Positions 10,101 to 20,834 of a stretch of DNA of 64,000 bases are shown here, piece by piece. How positions within the stretch are numbered: the stretch's first letter is position 1; each line of letters opens with the position of its first letter. Origin of the DNA: Persicaria tinctoria. Taxonomy: Eukaryota; Streptophyta; Magnoliopsida; Caryophyllales; Polygonaceae. The stretch is from assembly GCA_037127255.1 (NCBI GenBank), contig JBANSL010000002.1, positions 94,766,519-94,830,518 on the forward strand. Reading direction: 5' to 3'. Made by a program: the position numbers and the translations under genes. The notes beneath the pieces are model-generated. The model worked only from the letters and a program-made list of their open reading frames with translations. It was not told where the DNA came from and did not search any database.

Positions 10101-13100
10101 GAGGAGGTAGTACGTATTAGTGTTAATTGGTCTTCGGTTTTGTCCCTTATTTATGTGGATTTCAACAACTTTTATAAGTTTTCGAGGGATCGATTAATCG
10201 AGAATGAACTTGGTGGTTTCAGATGAGTTTATAACATTTTATCTACAATATTCATTGACCTAGGAATGTTAGCTTTGTTTGCTTTTGTTTATGGATGATT
10301 TACTTTGGGTAAATTAGTACGTTAGAAATAGAAGATTAAAGTGTTCTTCATCTATAGAATTATGAAATGATTTTTGTTGGACACCCAACTACTCAAGATG
10401 CAATTACATGTGTAAAGAGTCATCATATTGCATATGGCTGAACATCTTTAATTTCAACATCTTTAATTTCAACGTAAAATTAACTGACTGACCCTTTGCC
10501 CAATTTTCCAAAATTTCCTCTGGCCCTCTGGGGTGATCTCTCGATCTTCTTCCAACAAATTCGTTTGACTTTTTCTTTCTTTCTTTTTCACTCAAATTGA
10601 TTCATGATTTGTAGGGTGAAAGGTCAGTTTTCAGGATTGAATTTCTATTTTCCATGTTTTTAATGTACGTTGCTTTGAATAGGGTTGAAGAAGATGACAT
10701 TTTTCAAGTCTCGCTCTAAATCGTGAATATCTTGTAAAAATTAAAAGGATGCACTTTCTAATAGACGAAAATACGTATTGTTAATAGACTTTATGATTCA
10801 AATATAGATCGAACGTGTTGGATCTACGTAAACTTCAAAATTCAGGGATGGACCAAAACAGCACACTTGCAATTTGATGAGAACGATTTGGTGTCAATTA
10901 TTGGGAAAAGGGGTCACAATTGAGTAAGCATTGAGTATAACTTTCCTGTACCCGACTGTTGGATTTGTTAGATGTAATTCACTCTCACAGGATTAAGCCC
11001 CACTCCTTGCAGAGATGATTTTGAACTTTTCTTTGTTTGTGTAGAAATTGGTTGCTACATTTTTTAGGTTTCATTAATACATTGAAGTTACATTATTTTA
11101 TCATCTTCATCAGCCCTTCCACCGTTGAATTGTGATATACTGTCAAGTGTCAACCCGAAATTGGTTGGTACATTTTTTAGGTTTCACTACTCACTCCGTT
11201 CAACAAAACTTGTCGTTTATTATTCACGCGCGCTTTTTTAGGATGATAAAAATTATATAAAATATTCATTTTTAAAAAAAAATTTTTTAACAAGTTTGTA
11301 CTTATTAATAATAACTACGAAATTGTTAAAAAACATTATTTAAAAAGTCGATATTTTATATAGTTTTTAGCTCCTAAAAAAGCGTGAATGAATAGTAAAA
11401 CGTCAAATTTTGTTGAACGGAGGGAGTAATAAATTGAAGTTACATTATTTTATCATCTTCATCAGCCTTTCCACAGTTGAATTATGATACACTGTCAAGT
11501 GTACGTTAACCCCTAAATTGGGGAATTAAAGATTTACACTCCTTGCTGTTTTGCGTACAATTGATAAGTTTGATTGATAACTAATGAAAACAATTACAGT
11601 TTGATTGATAACCATTGATAACTAATGAAAACAATTACTGTCAAATGCTGAGATAATCTCAGCATTTGTTTCCGTCCTGTTCTAATGGAGTTGGAGTAGA
11701 GTTTAAGATCTAACTATCGATTCTGATTTTGACGACAATATCAATAGGGTTTTTTTTAAAAAAAAGATTCGGTCTATTTGGTAATACGTAGTTGATGGGT
11801 AGCTGAAGCTCATATGATAGTCGAAGTTGATGGATTAATTGTGTTAAATATATGTTAAATTAGAGTATTCATAAGCTACTAAGATGTTTGTTAATCCAGT
11901 TGATAGATACAAACTAGCTGAGATAAGAGAAAATGACTAGATTTGTTGGAAAAAAGTTCTAAAAAACTTGTGGGGAGTAATGGTTGAAAATCCAATTTTA
12001 AAACCTAATTAAACTAAAATTTTATATTTAACTTATTCAAAACTATAGAATATTAAAATCAAAAGCTCCGAAAAGCTACCTGCGCACATTACCAATCGGA
12101 GCCTTATTTACCATATAAGTATTAGGATGTTTTCTTCAAATGGTGTACAGATTTCACTTCACAGTTCCATGAACATGATATATCTCTCCTCCATCATGGA
12201 CTAAAGCTTGACTTCACTCACAATTTCTATGGTGTAAGCACCCATAAGGTAAGGTGATTTTGAGTACCTAACTCACATGGTACAAAAACTTTTTGCAGAT
12301 CAAGCCGATTTGCAAGGCTGCAGAGTGTAAAATGCGCAATGGCAGGACGGAACTTGTACACGAGGTTTTGCTGCAGCACCGGTGATGCAATGGGGATGAA
12401 CATGGTATCCAAGGGCGTTCAAAACGTCCTTGATTCCCTTCAGGGCGATTTCCCTGATATGGATGTCATCGGAGTCTCTGGTAATTCGATTTGCGAAATA
12501 GAAACTCCAACAATCTGTTGTTCTTATCAAGTATAATGTTGTTCTCTTGCTCGAATTAGGAAACTATTGTTCCGACAAGAAGCCAGCAGCCGTGAATTGG
12601 ATCGAAGGGAGGGGTAAGTCTGTGGTCTGTGAGGCCACCATAGACGAACATGTAGTAAGGAAGGTTCTCAAGACGAGCGTTGAAGCGTTGGTGGAGCTCA
12701 ACACTCTCAAGAACCTTGCTGGATCAGCAATTGCGGGCTCCCTTGGCGGCTTCAATGCTCATGCTAGCAATATTGTCTCTGCCATCTTCATAGCCACCGG
12801 CCAGGACCCGGCTCAGAACGTCGAGAGCTCTCACTGCATCACGATGATGGAGGCCGTCAATGATGGCAGGGACTTGCATATCTCTGTCACCATGCCTTGT
12901 GTTGAGGTAAAGGAGACTTAGCAGCTTCTTTTTTTTTAACCATATTTAGTGTAGGCTTAGATGCCTTGTGTTGCGGGAATCTAGGCTTAGATGGTTCGGA
13001 CATGTGCGTAGAAGAGTTCCGAATGCACCAGTACGCAGATGTGACAGGCTTCCTATCGAGCAAGTGTGTCGGAGTAGAGGTAGACCTAAGAAATCTTGGA

Positions 13101-13762
13101 GGGAGGTGATTAGGCAGGATCGATCTTACCCTGTTACACTTATCAGAGGAATTGACGAGAGATCGATTACAATGGAGAGCTGCTATCAAGGATGACGAGG
13201 GTTAGACTGCACAAGGGAGGGCCAGGGGAACGTATCCTTTTAGTATCTGCGCATAAGCCCGTTTCTCCTAGTGCTACTCTCCTAGTTTATTATTTTTGAG
13301 CTTGGGTGATTTGCTTGCGTGCCCCATTTCTGTTTTATTTTGGTTCTTGCACTTTCATTCCCTTGAGTTATATGGAAACTCGCTCTCGACCACCAGTCGA
13401 GGAAAGAGAGCGTACAACGAGACTCCCAGAGTCACTCTGCTTTGAGCGGGATATACTGGGTTTGTTGTTGTTGTATATATAGTGTAGTGGTTGATGTCAT
13501 GAATCATGTGATACAGGTGGGCACGGTAGGAGGAGGCACCCAACTAGCGGCGCAATCAGCGTGCCTGAACCTGCTAGGGGTAAAGGGCGCGAGCAGCGAG
13601 ACACCAGGGGCGAACGCGAGGCTCCTAGCCACCATTGTAGCAGGGTCAGTGCTCGCCGGGGAGCTGTCCCTTATGTCGGCTATTGCAGCCGGGCAGCTAG
13701 TCAAGAGCCACATGAAATACAACAGATCAAGCAGAGACCTTCCCATTAAGACGCCCTGTTGA
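7195..13762 (+). CDS. HMGR: 3-hydroxy-3-methylglutaryl-CoA reductase, four exons, complete
   Basis: Reduces HMG-CoA to mevalonate with two NADPH, the key step of the cytosolic mevalonate pathway, in the endoplasmic reticulum membrane. Exons: 7195-8078, 12299-12480, 12560-12906, 13517-13762, joined at GT-AG sites in frame to give 552 residues, normal for plants. Two hydrophobic segments lie near residues 37-60 and 70-95. The catalytic domain shows [10 protein letters not shown] (usually ...GYVQIP), catalytic Glu230 in TTEGC, Lys362 in SDKKPA, Asp438 in GQDPAQN and His536 in [12 protein letters not shown]. The NADPH loops DAMGMNM and GTVGGGT are present. The serine after KYNR is the position of the regulatory kinase site known in plant HMGR. 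The start at 7195 (CCATGGCT) gives the usual N-terminus; the frame is open upstream to an ATG at 7006, but that lies before the TATA-like box. No lesion was seen. Introns 1 and 3 contain transposons. Confidence 0.97.
8219..8488. mobile_element. Stowaway MITE in HMGR intron 1
   Basis: Starts CTACCTCGTTCG and ends AATTAGAGGGAG, flanked by TA at 8217-8218 and 8489-8490. The two arms pair over most of their length (for example AACACGTGTTTTAAGAAG with CTTCTTAAAATACGTGTT), so it is nearly a perfect foldback. A shorter related remnant with CTCCATCCATTTC and GAGGGAGTA lies next to it at about 8510-8580. Confidence 0.85.
9125..9358. mobile_element. Stowaway MITE in HMGR intron 1
   Basis: Begins CTACCTCCGTTCGG and ends CCGAACGGGGGAG, with TA on each side. 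Inner arms pair (CACGCTTTTTTAG with CTAAAAAAGCGTGCG). Same subfamily as the copies at 9694, 11190 and 59331. Confidence 0.87.
9638..10110. mobile_element. Older Stowaway-like MITE split by a second one
   Basis: The right end reads CGGAGGAGGTAG before TA. The left arm GGTTTGACTTTTCGACACG pairs with the right arm TGTGTCAAAAAGTCAAACG. The left terminus (about 9638) is degenerate and approximate. The element is interrupted at the TA within AAAAACTATATAAAAT by the copy at 9694-9930. Confidence 0.7.
9694..9930. mobile_element. Stowaway MITE nested in another MITE
   Basis: CTCCCTCCGTTAATTAAAAC at the left pairs with GTTTTAATTAACAGAGGGAG at the right, with TA target duplication at 9692-9693 and 9931-9932. 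It is inserted into the older MITE, so it is younger than it. Confidence 0.88.
11046..11515 (+). repeat. Tandem duplication of about 115 bp with a MITE in the second copy
   Basis: The sequence from GAAATTGGTTGCTACATTTT to CTGTCAAGTGT (about 11045-11149) is repeated from about 11158 to 11502. The second copy is split by a Stowaway element. The first copy (TTTCATTAATACATTGAAG) shows the unoccupied site. Confidence 0.88.
11190..11426. mobile_element. Stowaway MITE in the second half of a tandem duplication
   Basis: Starts CTCACTCCGTTCAACAAAAC and ends TTTTGTTGAACGGAGGGAG, flanked by TA at 11188-11189 and 11427-11428. Comparison with the unoccupied copy at 11070-11090 confirms insertion into a TA. 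Confidence 0.9.
11765..12110. mobile_element. Probable MITE of another family
   Basis: The left end (GTCTATTTGGTAATACG) is roughly complementary to the right end (ATTACCAATCGGAGCC). Internal words such as GGGTAGCTGAAGC and AAAAGCTCCGAAAAGCTA recur in a related stretch at about 8690-8990 and at 34735-34800. Superfamily and exact ends are not resolved. Confidence 0.45.
12955..13479 (+). mobile_element. 5'-truncated RTE-type LINE in HMGR intron 3
   Basis: The segment carries the C-terminal end of a non-LTR reverse transcriptase: [20 protein letters not shown] and [15 protein letters not shown] are visible from 12973 to 13118. After frameshifts there is [14 protein letters not shown] and a stop (about 13161-13205). 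An untranslated tail follows, ending ATATACTGGGTTTGTTGTTGTTG, the usual short-repeat tail of plant RTE elements. It is flanked by a 13-bp target duplication with one mismatch (12942-12954, ATATTTAGTGTAG; 13475-13487, ATATATAGTGTAG). It is a dead-on-arrival copy in the same orientation as the gene. Confidence 0.9.
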
Positions 13763-13780
13763 GAAGGTCCTTTGAGACCA

Positions 13781-13786
13781 AATAAA
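13781..13786 (+). promoter_or_regulatory. Candidate HMGR polyadenylation signal
   Basis: AATAAA lies 19 bp after the HMGR stop codon. It is very close to the stop, so a later signal may be the one used. Confidence 0.35.
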
Positions 13787-14661
13787 AGGGCAATTCAAAG
13801 ACCCGGTTTTCGCCCTCTAGGTTTGGCATACCACAGAAGCTACAATAGCCCATATCTATATATAGTACTTTGTAGGTAGATGGTTGTGTATTGTATTTAT
13901 GTGTACAACAAGATGGTGGCCTAACTCCTAAGAGTTAGGAACATGTGTAGACTGTAGTGGGTCTTTAGTAAGTGTTGTGCTCTAGCTAACTAGCTTGGAT
14001 CCATGGGGAAAAATCAGGTCCCAACATGTGGATCATCTAGTTCATGTTCTCAATGCAATTGTCAGTTATTATTATTATTATTATTATTTATCCTTTTTTA
14101 ACCTATGCCTCAGGGGCATACGTTTATAAAAACCTAAATTGAAAAAGATTATTTGCCAAATAAAGAAGCAACCATTGAAAAGCAGTATTAAAACAAAGAA
14201 TTTGAATTTGGAGAATTTTTTTCAATGGTTAGAAAAATCTTTATTTATTATTATATAATAATTATTAGTTCTTTTCCAATTTCCGAATAAAGAAGCAATA
14301 TAATAATTCTTTTCCAATTTGGAGAAAAATCTTTATTTATTATTATATAATAATTTTTTACCAAATAAAGAAGCAACCATTGAAAAGAAATATTGAGAAA
14401 AGTTAAAAAAAAATGAGTTTGGAATAATTTTTTCCATTTGAGGTTCTTAACTTTAGGTATAAATTAAAAAACTAGTTATTTATTTAATATTATTATGATA
14501 ATTTTTTTTAATAATAATAATAATAATTATTATTATTGAAATGACTTACCTAAAGTTTTTTTTGAAGTTTGACTTACCTAAAGTTCGTTGAGAGTATCGT
14601 AACAAATTAAACTCTAACACCTTTTTGAATAAATTCTTTTTTCTTTTTAATATGAATCCAA

Positions 14662-14706
<45 letters not shown>

Positions 14707-14736
14707 ATCACACACTAATACAATCCATAAAAAAAA
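13787..14736. other. Intergenic AT-rich stretch duplicated near 23 kb
   Basis: No gene. Words such as GAGGTTCTTAACTTTAGGTA (about 14440) and CACACTAATACAATCC (about 14709) recur at 23045-23070 and 23960-23980, so this is one arm of an old duplication. Trinucleotide ATT runs lie at 14067-14088 and 14660-14704. Confidence 0.7.
14660..14704. repeat. (ATT)n microsatellite
   Basis: About 15 uninterrupted ATT units. Confidence 0.95.
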
Positions 14737-16168
14737 GAGAAAATGGTACCCAATATACCACTTTATCATCCCCTTTGCAAAAATGTCTCTCCCCCATACA
14801 AAATTAGTTAAATGTCAAAAAGTAACTTTTATTTGCAAAAATAACAAGTCACCCTTACCCATTATAGTGGGTTAAAATTTTTGGAGGGAATTTGAAATTT
14901 TGGAGGTGGTTTGGGCGGGATTTATGGCAAAGCAAAGGAGGGAGAGAGAGAGAGTTCACAACAACTGAACAGGAGAAGGAAGAAGGGGAAGTGGAGGTCT
15001 GAGGCTGACGGCGGCGAGGTGGAGGGCGACGGTCGTGGTGGTTCTTCCTCTTCTCTCTCTCTCTCTTTTTTTTTTTTTTTTTTGGATTTCGTGAAAAGGG
15101 AAATGGAAATGTGTGGAAGTCGGTCGTATTTGTTGAGATGGAGGGAGATTTGTGGAGGAAGGGTGGTAGAGATGGATGGATGGGGTTCACTCCGGCCACG
15201 ACGACTCTTTGCCTCGCCGGACACCAAGGTGAAGCGGATGGTTGAACAGTGGAGGAATTAACAGGGGTTAGTCTTATATTGGCTAAGAGATCGTAGTTAG
15301 TGGCTAGGGAAAAGTAGTTACTGGCTAGTAAGCGTAAATCGTAACTTTTTTCTTTTTTTTTGGCGGGAGTTTGAAATTTTGGAGGTGTGTTTGGGCGGGA
15401 TTTAAGACAAAGCAAATGAGGGAGTGTGAGGGAGAGAGAGAGGGTTCACAACAGCCGAACAGGAGAAGGAAGAAGGGGAAGTTGAGGCATGAGGCTGACG
15501 ACGGCGGGGTGGAGGGCGACGGTCGTGGTGGCTCTTTCTCTTCTTTTTTTTTTTTTTGGATTTTGTGAAAGGGAAAATGGAAATGTGTGGAGGTCGGTCA
15601 GATTTGTGGAGATGGAGGGAGATTTGTGGAGAAAGGGTGGTAGAGATGGATGGAGGGGGTTCCCTCCGGCCACGACATGCAGCTCTTTGCCTCGTCGGAC
15701 ACCAAGGTGAAGCGGAGAGTTGAACAGGGGTTAGTCTTATATTGGCTAAGAGATCGTTGTCAGTGGCTAGGCAAGCGTAGTTACTGACTAGGCAAAAATA
15801 GTTACCGGCTAGTAAGCGTAAATCGTAAATTGAGATCAAGATACGATGTAGACCCAACTTTACTTCGAAATATTTCTTTTCATAAACATGTATAAAGTGG
15901 GTGTCTATAGATAGATAAAATTAAATTAAGTTCAAAAAATATTTATTTTTTTAATTTTAACAAATAAAAATGGTTAAAAATTAGTTTAAAATAATTAAAG
16001 TGGGTCTCCCTCTCTCCTCCTCTCTCTCCCCTTGGTCACCTTCAACCTGTTGGGAAGGTGCCCAAAATTTTTGCAAAAATGACATTTTGTCATTCCCATA
16101 CAAATAATCCACCCCGTGGTTATTTTCGCAAAGTTGGGTGTGAATTGATATATTGGTGCAAATCATCC
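14737..16168. mobile_element. Mutator-like non-autonomous element with internal tandem duplication
   Basis: Flanked by TAAAAAAAA (14728-14736 and 16169-16177), a 9-bp but low-complexity duplication. The left end (ATGGTACCCAATATACCAC) resembles the inverted right end (TTTGCACCAATATATC). The paralogous stretch near 23985 (AATACAATCC directly followed by the A-run and TGTCTAAATAAATTC) shows the empty site. Inside, a block of about 480 bp is repeated in tandem (about 14882-15340 and 15361-15830). Each copy holds GAAATTTTGGAGGTG, TTGGGCGGGATTTA, a GA-rich run, GGCGACGGTCGTGGTGG and a poly-T tract. No transposase is visible. Confidence 0.65.
14882..15830. repeat. Tandem duplication, unit about 480 bp
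   Basis: The two copies are offset by about 479-483 bp and share most words from TTGAAATTTTGGAGG to AGTAAGCGTAAATCGTAA. Short frames in both strands are low-complexity and not genes. Confidence 0.85.
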
Positions 16169-17074
16169 TAAAAAAAAATTCAATGTCTAAATAAATTCTT
16201 TTTTCTTTTTAATATGAATCCTAGCCTATTGAATCTATACAATCTATTTAATTGTATCAAAGTTTGATAGATTGAAATTGGAGTTGTGCATTCGTGTTTG
16301 ACCTACCCATATGTGCATTAAGTTAAGTTCGAAATTCGTCCCTGTGATTATTGATTATAATAGGCCGGTTACTCTCTCATCATTTCTTTTAAGTTTTTTT
16401 TTTTTTATGACTAGGAACCACCTTTGGTGGGGTTCCTTTTTTTAATTGCCGTGTACGACATTTCTCTCGGTTTCCCTCATCATCCCGCCTTGAAATTAAG
16501 GGCTCGTTTGGTATAAGATTATGTAAGTTAAACAAAATAAAAACAAATTTTATATAGAAAAATTGATAATACTTTTATATTTTACTTAAATTGATATTTA
16601 CATATTATAATTCATCTCGAGAGTTTCGAAACCATAGCTTATATTGCTTATTTTGAGAATTTGGTAAGAAGTTACGCAGGTTTAAATTTTTTTATATCTA
16701 GTTATACACTATTACATGTAATTAAGAATACAACAAGTTAAATATTGACTTAATGTTTATTTATTGTGTTTTATATCCTTATTTTGTTTGTAATTTTTTG
16801 TTCAACTATTTCATTTCTTTATTTTTTTTAATGGGAAGAAATAACAAAGTTTTATTTAGTACTATAGACCTCTAATTAGAAATGATGAATTCTTTAATTT
16901 GTAATATCGGTTGACACTAGTTTATAATATCGAACATGTGTGTTTTACGAATTTTTTCTCAATATCATTGTTTAGTACTTTTGTACCCCTCATTTCAAAA
17001 CTTTATGGCTCCGTCTCTGCTTACAACCCTAGGTCAAAATGAGTCGTTTCACTTAAAGTTGGGCAAGAGATTAA

Positions 17075-17165
17075 GAAACCATTTCGAAATGGTTCAGTCA
17101 AAAAGGATTTGTGAATAGTACTCAAAGGTCTCTGCTTCGAACACCGAACGACCGCTCTCTAAGAG
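17075..17165 (+). mobile_element. Old SINE copy, same family as the one at 52378
   Basis: ACCATTTCGAAATGGTTCAG, GGATTTGTGAATAGTA, AAAGGTCTCTGCTTCGAAC and ACCGCTCTC match the 99-bp element at 52378-52476 over its whole length, with mutations in the A and B boxes. Target duplications were not resolved. Confidence 0.65.
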
Positions 17166-17972
17166 TTTAAGCTAAGGTTTGGGCTCCGGGGTAAGGAAGT
17201 TGGGCCAATGTTGGGGTTTAGGCTTGATCAGGCCCAATTCCTATGTGATATGAGCTTTGTGTATAAAATTCACTACATTAGTGTAAAATTCGATCACTTC
17301 AACACTTTATGTAGAAGATAAAATCATACAAGTATATTTGATAATTTGAAATGCTAACTCTAATTTTATGACATTTTATTTCTTATATTTTAAAAATAGT
17401 AGATATGAAAAGTACAACATTGCATCATACACTAATAGTAGTACGTTGAAAAGAGAGGTTTGCTTGTTTTTATTTTCAAATAGCATTAATGTTTTAATTT
17501 GTAATTGTAAGCCACAACTTTTGTATGACTTTTTTAGCTTGTATTAAATTGTTTCTACGTTGGTGACATCAAACTTATTTTGAAAATTTTGTAACTTGTT
17601 CAAACTTATTTTATTTTAAATGAACTTCGTCGTGTAGTTTTTTTTTTCCCAGTACAACTATTATTTTTAAAATTTTGGTTAACTAAGTAATTAACCAACC
17701 ATATTTGTTATAAATTACATTTTAAATAAATAATTAATCTATGTCTTAAGGACACATGTTTAAGAAGACTGAGTAGGAAAGATATATTGCATATCAAATA
17801 TCAAATAAAACACCATTCCTAATAAAATAATTTAATTTAGAAGAATCTTTTAAGTTTTTCCCTTGAAACATAGAATTAGATTAATCGTTAATAGGACTTA
17901 TCTATACTTATTAATAAAAATTAAAAATATAGTAAAAATATCTACACAAGCTATACCTTCAAATTAATCTAG

Positions 17973-17973
<1 letters not shown>

Positions 17974-18010
<37 letters not shown>
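17974..18010. repeat. (TA)n microsatellite upstream of P450 copy 1
   Basis: About 18 TA units ending some 57 bp before the P450 start codon. It may include the TATA element of that promoter. Confidence 0.9.
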
Positions 18011-18012
<2 letters not shown>

Positions 18013-18067
18013 GGAAACAATGTAGACAAGAGTTTCATCCCCAACAAAAAAAAAAAGAGAGAGAGAA

Positions 18068-20528
18068 ATGGAGATATTTGACATCTTACTTGTTACCATA
18101 ATTCCCACATTACTCTTCATCTTTTATGTCTCAAAATATATCAAATCCATAACCCGATCGGTAGCCCCATTGCCACCTGGCAAGCTGGGCTACCGATATT
18201 AGGTGAGTCGATCAATTTCATATACAAACTACTATCATCAACCCCAGAAAGGTTCATCCAAGATCGTATAACAAGGCACGCATCGTCCACCTTCAAGACG
18301 TCGTTGTTTGGGGAGACGATGGTTGTGATGTACGGCGCAGCAGGCAACAAGTTCGCGTTTGTGAACGAGGGGAAGCTGGTGAGGGCATGGTGGCCGAAGA
18401 CGATAGACACTCTGTTTGGGAGGAGTAGCAGCTCGCCATCGGAGTCGGAGGCGTTTCAGGTCAAGGACTTGGCGTCGTACCTTAAGCCCGACGGGCTGCA
18501 CAAGTACGTGGGGATCATGGACTCCATGGCCCGCTCACACTTGCAGGCTAAATGGCATGGCCAACAACAGGTGATTCTAAAACCAATTTAAAATAAAATT
18601 AATTTTAAATTTTTCATAAAATTCGAGCTTTAATCGAACGAGTCAATTGCTTAAAATCATGTTCATGCTCGGCTTGTTTAGGTAAGTGATCGAGCTCAAG
18701 TCGAGCTTTTTTCGAGCCGAGCTAGAGTTGTTCGGCTCATATATATAACAACCCTAGTAGCAGAGCCGGCCTTGGGCATACCCGATTCAGGAAGGGCCCT
18801 GTACAAAAATATATAATGTATATAATTAAGGTAATATACATATAAATATTTTTGTATGTATAAGTAAAAAAACCCACTAATGTTAGGATATAAACAAAAC
18901 ACGTACTTTGTCACATAACTTGATATATAAATTATTTAATCTTCAATCTAAGTGAATAAATGACGGATATAGTCCAAGATAACCTTATCTTAATTTCGAT
19001 TTTTACAAATAATACAAGGTGGGTTTTTAGTAAAAAAGATTTTATTTGTATGGCCAATTTTGATATTGTTACATGTTAAGTTTAACTTTAATTACAATCT
19101 AAAAACGAAGACATTGTAAAAAAATACTTTTCGAACTTTATTTATCACTAGCAAAATCTCTCATTCTTTAATTTTATACCGCTAATAGGGAAATCTATTA
19201 ACCTCAAGTAAATAAGTATAATGGCATAAAATCGTTGCTTTGATGAAAATATAACCCAAAAATATAATTTGTGAGTTGTGACTAAATTTATAATAACGGG
19301 CCCTGTTTTGGGTCGACCCTGCCTACTAGCTTATATACTATGCTTGTTTGTTCATATATATTTTCAACGTGCGACCCTTTTTCCTTTTCACAACTTGATG
19401 AAGCAGGTAACGATTTATCCGATGGCAGAGGAATACACATTGGCATTAGCCTGCCGATTATTTCTATCAACAGAAGATGCGGATTTCATCGCAAAATTGA
19501 GCGGCTTGATGAAGACATTTACGTCGGGTGTTTTTGCCGTCCCTATAAATCTACCATGGACCCAATTTGGTCGGGCCATTCGGGCCTCAAAACTCATCGT
19601 GGCCCTGTTGGCGACTGTTATAAGGAAGACAAGGCAGACACTGTTTGATAAAGGGGATTTCACCGTTGCTAATTCTCATAAAGACGACGTACTTTCTCAC
19701 TTGTTGCTTACTACCGACGAAAATGGAAACTATCTGAACGACACCCAAGTCGCCAAACGGATTATGGGTATCCTTGTCGCTGGACACTCTAGCAGCAGTA
19801 TTGTTATTACCGTGCTTTTCAAGTATCTCGGTCACGACCCCGACCTCTATCACAAAGTCTTCCAAGGTACACAATTAATTAATCTCGTCCGTGGATCTTT
19901 TTTATCATTAAATTTGTTCACATATATAAACATTAATTTGATATGAACCAGAGCAAATGGAGATTGCAAGGAACAAGGCAGATGGAGAACCATTGAATTG
20001 GAATGACATAATGAAGATGAAATATTCATGGAATGTGGCTCTTGAAGCAATGCGTCTTTATCCTCCCATCCAAACAGTTTTCCGAGAAGCGATCTCCGAG
20101 TTTAACTATTCTGGTTATCACATTCCCAGAGGTTGGAAGGTACATACATACATATATACATACAGAGTACTTGAGATTTTTATCGAAACAAATACATCAC
20201 ATTAAGTAACCTTACAATTCCAAATCTATAGTTACTTGTAAGCATCCACTCGACGCATAGAGACCCCCAATACTTTCGAGATCCTGAGAAATTTGATCCA
20301 TTGAGATTCGAAGAGGGTGCTGGTCCAATGCCTTATACATTCTTGCCTTTCGGAGGAGGGCCAAGGATCTGTCCCGGTAAAAACTACGCGCGGATAGAGA
20401 TACTCACTTTTCTTCACAATGTAGTCAAGAGGTTCAAATGGGAAAACATCTTTCACGACGAGAAGATCCTCTTCAATCCAACTCCTAGGCCTGCTAAAGG
20501 GCTTCCCGTTCGCCTTCATCCTCATTGA
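18068..20528 (+). pseudogene. CYP716-like cytochrome P450, copy 1, one-base deletion in exon 1
   Basis: A haem-thiolate monooxygenase of the CYP716 type, a family known to oxidise triterpene scaffolds at the endoplasmic reticulum. Exons are 18068-18570, 19407-19866, 19952-20139 and 20232-20528, all with GT-AG borders; about 482 residues would be expected. Visible motifs: N-terminal hydrophobic anchor, proline hinge PLPPGKLG, K-helix EAMR, FDPLRF, haem loop [10 protein letters not shown] with the cysteine near residue 431, and terminus VRLHPH. The I-helix reads AGHSSSS where CYP716A12-type enzymes have GGHDTAS, so both the acidic residue and threonine are replaced. After AAGCTGGG (18183-18190) one G is missing relative to copy 2, which shifts the frame at about residue 41; the rest is open. 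It may be a recent pseudogene or an assembly error in a G-run. A hAT element sits in intron 1. Confidence 0.88.
18761..19321. mobile_element. Non-autonomous hAT element in P450 copy 1 intron 1
   Basis: The left end CAGAGCCGGCCTTGGGC and inverted right end CAGGGTCGACCC are hAT-like, with inner GGGCCCTGT/ACGGGCCCTG words also repeated in inverse. The flanking 8-bp sites are CCTAGTAG (18753-18760) and CCTACTAG (19322-19329), one mismatch. No transposase is encoded. Confidence 0.75.
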
Positions 20529-20834
20529 AGCTCATACCTACAACAATAAATCGCACTTCCTTGGCCTGATTTGTGCGTTAACGCATCAAGTAAATCGCTT
20601 ATGATCGAGTTATGATATATACTATACATGGGATAAGATAAGAAGCTTGTAATATATAATGGATCGGTGTAAAACAAAACCTGTATTGGACCATAGCATA
20701 AGGTTCAATGGGACAAGCTAATTAATTTTGGTTAGCAAAAACATGTTGTTTAATACTGTATTTATTTATGAAAAAACTATATAAAATATTAACTTTTTAA
20801 TTGAATTTTTTTTATGACGAGGAAACCCACATTT

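Larger units (their letters stand above)
8079..12298 (+). other. HMGR intron 1, expanded by MITEs
   Basis: The 4.2-kb intron begins GTTTGC and ends TTTTGCAG. It is far longer than introns 2 (79 bp) and 3 (610 bp). At least five Stowaway copies, one nested in another, and another probable MITE account for much of it. No coding sequence is visible inside. Confidence 0.9.
16178..18060. other. Intergenic region upstream of P450 copy 1
   Basis: No gene is visible. The stretch 16190-16500 (TGTCTAAATAAATTC, CGTGTTTGACCTACCCATATG, CATTTCTCTCGGTTT) is paralogous to 24000-24123 plus 34220-34370. This shows where a 10-kb nest of transposons was inserted in the other copy. A SINE lies at 17075-17165 and a TA microsatellite just before the P450. 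Confidence 0.7.

Noticed and set aside
14855..15857. Overlapping long frames on both strands
   Set aside because: They arise from GA- and CT-rich tandem duplications, are open in several frames at once, and show no domain.
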